From the NCBI GenBank assembly GCA_016179685.1, contig JACPCR010000051.1:1-64000 (forward strand): DNA of 64,000 bases. The letters are read 5' to 3'. Positions 58,992-64,000 of this stretch are shown here, piece by piece. The position numbers and the translations under genes are program-made. The notes beneath the pieces were generated by a model. That model saw only the letters and a program-made list of their open reading frames with translations, was not told where the DNA came from and did not search any database. This DNA comes from Planctomycetota bacterium (GTDB taxonomy: Bacteria; Planctomycetota; PUPC01; JACPCR01). Each line of letters begins with the position of its first letter. Within the stretch, counting starts at the first letter, position 1.

Positions 58992-61700
58992 ATGTTCCAC
59001 CCCAACTTTCTCATCGAGCGCGCCCGGGCCAACGTCCTCAAATACCCCTGGGCCGCTGAAATCCGCGATTCCATCGTCGAGGCAGCCCGGCCCTGGATGC
59101 GGTTCTCCGATGACGACCTCTGGGGCCTCGTGTTCGGCAACACGATCACCCGGTCCTGGATGGTGTGGTCCAATGGCCACTGCCCCTCCTGCCGAGCGGG
59201 GGTGCCCATGTACACCTGGAAAATGGACGCGATCGAACGGCCCTGGAAGGTCCAGTGCCCCCATTGCTCCGCCTTCTTTCCCAAGAACGACTTCCAGCGG
59301 TTCTACCGTTCGGGCCTGGACGAGCATGGTGTGTTCGATCCGAAGCGAGCGGACCGTGGCCTGCTGCGCTCCCTGGAGCACCCGGACGCGGCGGACCCGC
59401 TCCATCTATTTGGCGTCGATGACGGCGAGGGCTACGTGGAGGGCGGCAAGCGATGGCGTTTCATCGGCGCCTACCTGATCTACGGGCAGTGGAAACAGGC
59501 GATCGTCGGCGGCATCACGCGCCTGGCCGCGGCACACGTCGTCACGGGCGACCGCGGCTACGCCCACCGCGCGGCCATCCTGCTCGACCGCGTGGCGGAC
59601 CTCTACCCGACGTTCGATTTCGGACTGCAAGGATCGGTGTACGAGCGCAAGGGCGACGCGGGCTACGTCTCCACCTGGCACGACGCCTGCGAAGAGACGC
59701 GGGAGATGGTTCTGTCTTATGACCAGGTCCGCGAGGCGATCGGGGGCGACGCGGCCCTCATCGACTTCCTGTCCGGAAAGGCCAGGCGCTTCGGTCTCGA
59801 GAACCCGAAGGCCTCCGCGGACGACGTCCGCCGCAACATCGAGGAGCGCCTCCTGCGCGACGCCATCCGACACCGAAATCGGATTCACTCGAATTACCCT
59901 CGCACAGAAATCGCCCTCGCCGTCATCCGCTCCGTGCTCGGGGGCACCGAGAACGAGCGCGAGGTCGAACGCATGCTGGGCGCGATGATCGAGGCCTCGA
60001 CGGCGGTGGACGGCGTGACGGGCGAGAAGGGCCTGGCGGGCTACTCGGCCTACGTCATCCAGGGCCTGGCAGCCTTCCTGGCGCTCTGGAATCGAGCCGA
60101 GCCTGGCTTCCTGTCGCGACTTGTCCGCCGCCATCCCAGGCTGCATCAGACCTACCGGTTTCACATCGACACCTGGTGTCTCCACCGGTATTACCCGCTT
60201 TCGGGCGATACGGGGCTCTTCGCCAAGCCCATGGGCGAGTACGCTGGCGTGGTCTTCTCGAAGTCGCCGGGCCTCAACCCCTCCCTGTTTACCTTCCTGG
60301 TCGATTTGGCCGCCGTGACCGGTGACCGTTCGTTCCTCCAGGTGGTCTGCGATGCGAACGGGGGCGGCGTGGAGGGCCTTCCTCACGATCTTTTTGCCAC
60401 CGACCCCGAGGGTTTTCAGAACCAGGTGCGTGAGGCCGTCGCGGTCGAGGGACCTTTGCCCCGGGCCGGAAGCTGCAACAAGGAGCAGTGGTGTATCGCC
60501 ATCCTGCGGTCCGGCCGTGGCCCCGACGCCCGAGCGCTCTGGTTGGACTACGATTCCGGCGGGGGACACGGGCACGCCGACGGGCTGAACGTGGGGCTAT
60601 TCGCCCGCGGGCTCGACCTCCTGCCGGATTTCGGATATCCGCCCGTGAATTATGGCGGGTGGGACGCGCCCCGAGCCCGCTGGTATCGCATGTCCGCCGC
60701 CCATCATACGGTGATCGTCGACGGCCGGGACCTCCCGGCCCCCTGGCGGTCAGCCGTGGGGGGGCGGACGACCCTCTGGGCCGATGGGGGCCAGTTTCGT
60801 GCCGTGCGGGCCGAAGCGCCCGATCTGAACCTCGGCAGCCGATACGAACGCACGGTGGCCCTGATCGACGTGTCCGACCGGGATTTTTACGTCTTCGATC
60901 TGTTCCGTGTCAAGGGTGGAAGCGAGCACCTGAAGCTTCTGCACAGCCATTTCGGCCGCATCGAAACCCGCGGAATGCGCCTCGAGCCCATCGCTCCCTT
61001 CGGTGACCATTGGCAGATGCGCCAGTTCCTCGGCGACCCGTCGCCACAACCGGGCTGGAGCGCCGATTGGCTCATCGAGGACCGCTACGGGCTGCTCCCG
61101 AAGGGTGCGGAGATTCACCTGCGGTATACGGACTGGACCGCCGGTGCGGAGGCCTTGACAGCGGAAGGATGGGTCGCCGTGGGAGATTACAATGCGAATC
61201 AGGAGGCCTGGATTCCGCGGGTGATGGTACGCCGCCGGGCGTCGCAACTCCCTCTCGAATCCACCTTCGTGGGCCTGATCGAGCCTTACGAGCGCGTGCC
61301 GCTCATCGCCCGTACACGGCGCCTCCCGGTCGAAAATCCCGCTAGCTCATCCTGCAACGATGGCCCTGTGGCGCTGGAGGTTGCTTTCACCAACGGCGGA
61401 CGCGACCTCCTGCTCGCCGCCGACCCTCAAGTCCCGGCCGGCATGCAGCCTTGCCGGGCGTCGCCACCTGTCTTCGCTCAAAAGGACTGGTCAATCGAAA
61501 CGGATGCTGCACTGGGGATGGTCCGCCTGGACGCCTCTGGACAGGCCGTCCTCATGGCCCTGTGCCAAGGCACTTATCTCAAGGCCGGTCAGGCAGTTCT
61601 GAGGCTCAAGCATCGTGTGGATTTTGCTGAAGCCGCCTTCGAGAAAGGCCGTGGCCGCCTGGTCGCAGGCACGCCCGAGGCGCTTGAAGAAATGGGTTAA
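58992..61700 (+). CDS. Heparinase II/III-like lyase with zinc-ribbon-like N-terminus
   Basis: A 902-residue protein. The central alpha/alpha part (about 120-420) and the C-terminal beta-sheet part are of the heparinase II/III superfamily. The block GGGHGHADGLNVGLF (from about 521) corresponds to the catalytic/metal loop. Four cysteines at 64, 67, 89 and 92 (CPSC and CPHC) form a zinc-ribbon-like module near the N-terminus. No signal peptide is seen. The start is fixed by GAAGGAG four bases before the ATG. It is not close in sequence to the first lyase (676-2742). It probably acts on an acidic polysaccharide or uronate oligomer; the substrate is unknown. Confidence 0.78.
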   Translation: MFHPNFLIERARANVLKYPWAAEIRDSIVEAARPWMRFSDDDLWGLVFGNTITRSWMVWSNGHCPSCRAGVPMYTWKMDAIERPWKVQCPHCSAFFPKNDFQRFYRSGLDEHGVFDPKRADRGLLRSLEHPDAADPLHLFGVDDGEGYVEGGKRWRFIGAYLIYGQWKQAIVGGITRLAAAHVVTGDRGYAHRAAILLDRVADLYPTFDFGLQGSVYERKGDAGYVSTWHDACEETREMVLSYDQVREAIGGDAALIDFLSGKARRFGLENPKASADDVRRNIEERLLRDAIRHRNRIHSNYPRTEIALAVIRSVLGGTENEREVERMLGAMIEASTAVDGVTGEKGLAGYSAYVIQGLAAFLALWNRAEPGFLSRLVRRHPRLHQTYRFHIDTWCLHRYYPLSGDTGLFAKPMGEYAGVVFSKSPGLNPSLFTFLVDLAAVTGDRSFLQVVCDANGGGVEGLPHDLFATDPEGFQNQVREAVAVEGPLPRAGSCNKEQWCIAILRSGRGPDARALWLDYDSGGGHGHADGLNVGLFARGLDLLPDFGYPPVNYGGWDAPRARWYRMSAAHHTVIVDGRDLPAPWRSAVGGRTTLWADGGQFRAVRAEAPDLNLGSRYERTVALIDVSDRDFYVFDLFRVKGGSEHLKLLHSHFGRIETRGMRLEPIAPFGDHWQMRQFLGDPSPQPGWSADWLIEDRYGLLPKGAEIHLRYTDWTAGAEALTAEGWVAVGDYNANQEAWIPRVMVRRRASQLPLESTFVGLIEPYERVPLIARTRRLPVENPASSSCNDGPVALEVAFTNGGRDLLLAADPQVPAGMQPCRASPPVFAQKDWSIETDAALGMVRLDASGQAVLMALCQGTYLKAGQAVLRLKHRVDFAEAAFEKGRGRLVAGTPEALEEMG

Positions 61701-61956
61701 CGAGAAATGGCAAATTCATCCCATAAAATATAATTCATATATTATTGCGCTCAGGAGAAAATTGACCGCGGCTGCTGGGTGACTCGGCGAGAGGAGGATT
61801 TCGACCTTCAGGAATTTCCGGAAGCACAGGTCAAGATACTTTGGATTCCGGCGCATATTTTCACTTACCTGCTGGGCCTGGCGGAATCCCTCCTCTGGCC
61901 CGGTTAACAGTCTCTCGTGATGGTGGCGTAACGGGAGCAGCGATAGATTCCATCGA

Positions 61957-62877
61957 TCACCGGTGTCCGCCGCCGCCCTTGCTGCCGCCCTTGGGCGCTG
62001 ACGAAGGCTTTGTGGACGTCGTCGGCGGCTTCGCCGTCTGCGTCGAGGCCGGCGGCTTTGTCGCCGTCGGCTGGGTCGCCGTGGTCGTCTCCGACGAGCC
62101 CGCCGGCACCAGCGCCAGCGTCACCGCAAAGGCCATGCTCTTTTTCCCGTCCGCTCTCAGGAACGCGCCCCGAACCAGCGTGTTCCCGTGCTCGTCCGTC
62201 GTCGCGCCGAGTCCACCCGCTTCTCCCGGTAGCTCAATCTCCTTCACCCCCCATTCCGAGAGGCCGTGCAGCTCCTGCCCGTCCATGGTGCCATCCTTCT
62301 TCGACTCCGAATAGGCCCGAAGGTGGGTCCAGGTCTTGTCGAGCGAGTTGAGCTTCCCATCTTCATTCATATCCAGGATGGTCAGGGCGGCCCAGGCATC
62401 GGAAGCATCCTGGCTGGCCCCATCCGGCGTCTTGATCAGGATGCCGCCGCGGACCAGAACCTTGCCCTTGATTTCGTTGCCATCCGTCTTCCGGACGTCA
62501 TATCCCAGTTGTCGGAGGGAGGTCGTATCCATGACCAGGAAAAAATCGTCCGAATCCTTCTGGACCCAGTAGTACTTCGCTGCCTTGCCGGTCAGAAGAG
62601 ACGTGACGGTCGAACCGCCCAAGTCGACTCCATTGCCCTTCCGGTCCAGGATGAACGAGTCGGGTGTGCTGGGCTCGGAAGACTCTCCCTCCGTCTCGCT
62701 GGTGTCCGCCTGGCCTGGGGCGACCTTCACGTTGGGCTTGCGGCCGGCTCCGCCCGCCCCGCCTGCCCCGCCGGGCTTCGGGATTTCCGCCTCAGTAGGA
62801 GCGGCCAGTATGACCAGGATTCCAAGCGACGGCAGAACAGCCCACAGGGACCAGAGACGACGACAGCGGGTGCTCAC
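61957..62877 (-). CDS. Secreted EF-hand-like calcium-binding protein
   Basis: A 306-residue exported protein. A signal peptide (SLGILVILAAPTEA) is followed by a Gly/Ala-rich segment. The central domain has Ca2+-type loops (ILDMNEDGKLNSLD; ESKKDGTMDGQELHGL). Its order of motifs resembles C-terminal parts of hemolysin-type calcium-binding proteins. The C-terminus is Thr/Pro/Lys-rich and ends in a Gly-rich tail. The start is a GTG at 62877 because GGAGG lies six bases upstream. A double ATG ten codons earlier overlaps that site and is less likely. The function is unknown; a surface or matrix component is inferred. Confidence 0.72.
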   Translation of the reverse strand: MSTRCRRLWSLWAVLPSLGILVILAAPTEAEIPKPGGAGGAGGAGRKPNVKVAPGQADTSETEGESSEPSTPDSFILDRKGNGVDLGGSTVTSLLTGKAAKYYWVQKDSDDFFLVMDTTSLRQLGYDVRKTDGNEIKGKVLVRGGILIKTPDGASQDASDAWAALTILDMNEDGKLNSLDKTWTHLRAYSESKKDGTMDGQELHGLSEWGVKEIELPGEAGGLGATTDEHGNTLVRGAFLRADGKKSMAFAVTLALVPAGSSETTTATQPTATKPPASTQTAKPPTTSTKPSSAPKGGSKGGGGHR

Positions 62878-62917
62878 GTGAAACCTCCAGGGTTCAGGGG
62901 CCATCAAGAAGCCTAAC

Positions 62918-62976
62918 GAAATCCGCTGCGCCCTTCGGTCTCGCGGATTTCAGAGCCAGGATTGGCCCGGCTTCGT
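62918..62976 (+). repeat. Dispersed repeat family A, copy 3
   Basis: GAAATCCGCTGCGCCCTTCG to CCCGGCTTCG. It is the closest match to the copy at 54049-54106. A long hairpin begins two bases later. Confidence 0.75.
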
Positions 62977-62977
62977 A

Positions 62978-63025
62978 TAGCAGGCGAGTCAGCAAGCACA
63001 TCCGCGCTTGCTGACTCGCCTGCTA
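62978..63025. repeat. 20-bp perfect hairpin
   Basis: TAGCAGGCGAGTCAGCAAGC, an eight-base loop, then the exact reverse complement. The arm opening AGCAGRCGAG is shared with the hairpin at 58745-58791. Confidence 0.8.
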
Positions 63026-63340
63026 GTGCCTCTACAGGGGTCAGCGGTTACATCCCAGCCCATTTTGCGGTTGCTTCAGTATATCCCGACCGCCCGGCCA
63101 CAAAAAGGATGTCCACAGATTTTCACTTTCAAGAAGTCTCCGCTGGCGTCCGGCAGGCGCCCAGCGGGTGTCCAATGGGTGCCGTAGGAACTTAGGGGAC
63201 CTTTTTTGTTCACTAACTCAGAAGGTCCCCGAAGTGGGCGGCGTGAAATAGTTATGTATGCTGAACATAGATCGTTCACATCCAACGGGTTATGCAAAGG
63301 TGGCAGCGGCAAGACCATTGCCACCATGCATAACAGCCAG

Positions 63341-63364
63341 GGTGTCAACTGTGGGTAAAGATGA
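63341..63364 (+). repeat. Dispersed repeat family E, partial copy
   Basis: GGTGTCAACTGTGGGTAAAG matches the second half of the copies at 23597 and 50184 with one or two changes. Confidence 0.5.
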
Positions 63365-63494
63365 GGCTGGAGGCTGGAGGCGAAGCCGCCCTGGGATGAC
63401 AGACTTTAGACTCTCATGGGTCGAGGCTATAAGATAGCCTGGAGCGATAGAATTACGGGATGGCTTTCGCCTTGGCGAAGGTGCGGGTGCAGGA

Positions 63495-64000
63495 ATGCCG
63501 TCAAGAATTGAACTGGTCCACGTCTGCCGCACCTATGAGATGGGTGCTTCGCGCGTCGAGGCCTTGCACGACCTGAGCCTCGTTGTCGAGCCCGGGGAGT
63601 TTGTCGCCCTGATGGGCCCCAGCGGATGCGGCAAGACGACCTTGCTGAATCTGATCGGCGGGATGGACCGTCCGAGCGCCGGCGAGGTTCGGGTAGGCGG
63701 CGAGGCGATCCACCTCTATTCGGACGCCCAGCTCACCAGCTTCCGACGCGACCGCGTTGGATTCGTATTCCAGTTTTTCAATCTGTTGACGGCCCTCAAC
63801 GTGCAGGAAAACGTGGAGCTGCCGTTACTGCTGGGGAACGGGCACGACGGGTCCGTTTCGGCCCGGGCCCGGGAGGCGCTGGAGGAGGTGGGCCTGGCTT
63901 CGAGATTCTTGCATCATCCCTACCAGCTTTCGGGCGGCGAGATGCAGCGCGTCGCCATCGCCCGCGCCTTGGTGCACCACCCGGAAATCATCCTGGCGGA
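63495..64000 (+). CDS. ABC transporter ATPase, LolD/MacB type (incomplete)
   Basis: The first 168 residues of an ABC ATPase that runs off the right edge. Walker A GPSGCGKTT, the Q-loop FVFQFFNLL and the signature LSGGEMQRVAIARAL are present; the Walker B Asp is just beyond the end. The FQFFNLL and ENVELPLLL features fit the LolD/MacB/FtsE-type group that powers lipoprotein release or efflux with FtsX-like permeases. The start is the ATG at 63495. The partner permease is probably just outside the window. Confidence 0.88.
   Translation, partial: MPSRIELVHVCRTYEMGASRVEALHDLSLVVEPGEFVALMGPSGCGKTTLLNLIGGMDRPSAGEVRVGGEAIHLYSDAQLTSFRRDRVGFVFQFFNLLTALNVQENVELPLLLGNGHDGSVSARAREALEEVGLASRFLHHPYQLSGGEMQRVAIARALVHHPEIILA

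Larger units (their letters stand above)
62908..63494. other. Intergenic region with repeats and hairpins
   Basis: No gene is seen. It holds a family A repeat (62918-62976) running into a 20-bp perfect hairpin (62978-63025), a hairpin formed by GGGGACCTT and AAGGTCCCC (about 63194-63231), and a partial family E repeat (63341-63364). Confidence 0.6.

Overview
This is a GC-rich bacterial chromosomal window of mostly ordinary bacterial genes, with no rRNA, tRNA or CRISPR visible. The cell is Gram-negative with an LPS outer membrane (lpxB with a companion dehydrogenase, and an LptD-type assembly protein). It makes isoprenoids by the MEP route (dxs). Other traits are typical of uncultured bacteria in the PVC, Hydrogenedentota, Sumerlaeota or Acidobacteriota range: heparinase-type lyases, a DUF6807/PmoA protein, an LVIVD-repeat protein, methanofuran-type enzymes and a 5,953-residue secreted repeat protein. 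I cannot assign a phylum from the sequence alone.

Layout. 0.7-7.9 kb (minus strand): heparinase-like lyase, YjhG-type sugar-acid dehydratase, a nucleotidyltransferase plus small partner, and a sigma-54 activator. 8.2-16.4 kb: a VIT-VWA surface protein translationally coupled to a rhombosortase-like protease that probably processes it, L-rhamnose mutarotase, a ClpP-like protease, a pentaheme cytochrome, an ABC-2 permease and a hydrolase lipoprotein. 16.7-23.4 kb: MtaB, a LOG-family protein, a collapsed ATPase pseudogene, a Gfo/Idh-lpxB pair, and a ParA ATPase fused to a C-terminal Rieske domain. 24.0-41.8 kb: one gene encoding two tandem subtilisin modules (the first catalytically dead), a seven-blade RCC1 propeller, about 32 Calx-beta domains arranged as a near-exact 675-bp dimeric repeat, two CARDB domains and ten about 94-residue repeats. 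41.9-53.2 kb: DUF4143 ATPase, MfnB, Gfo/Idh plus DUF6807 operon, dxs, an MfnE-like kinase, and coaD-lptD. 54.8-64 kb: an enolase-superfamily dehydratase, LVIVD protein, second heparinase-like lyase, secreted EF-hand protein, and the start of a LolD/MacB-type ABC ATPase cut by the window edge.

How genes fit together. Several genes fit acidic or deoxy sugar scavenging: two uronate-lyase-like enzymes, two dehydratases, rhaM, Gfo/Idh and DUF6807. Envelope biogenesis is served by lpxB, its Gfo partner, lptD and the rhombosortase pair. MfnB and the amino-acid kinase suggest a methanofuran/tetrahydromethanopterin-type cofactor.

The spaces between genes are unusual. They hold several families of short dispersed repeats and long perfect palindromes (up to 22-bp stems, and one 38-bp loopless palindrome), often beginning at or just after a stop codon. 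These repeats also create false N-terminal extensions of at least two open reading frames, so starts here were set by Shine-Dalgarno sites where visible. The most notable items are the ParA-Rieske fusion, the 675-bp superrepeat with its pseudo-protease, and the VIT-VWA/rhombosortase pair.
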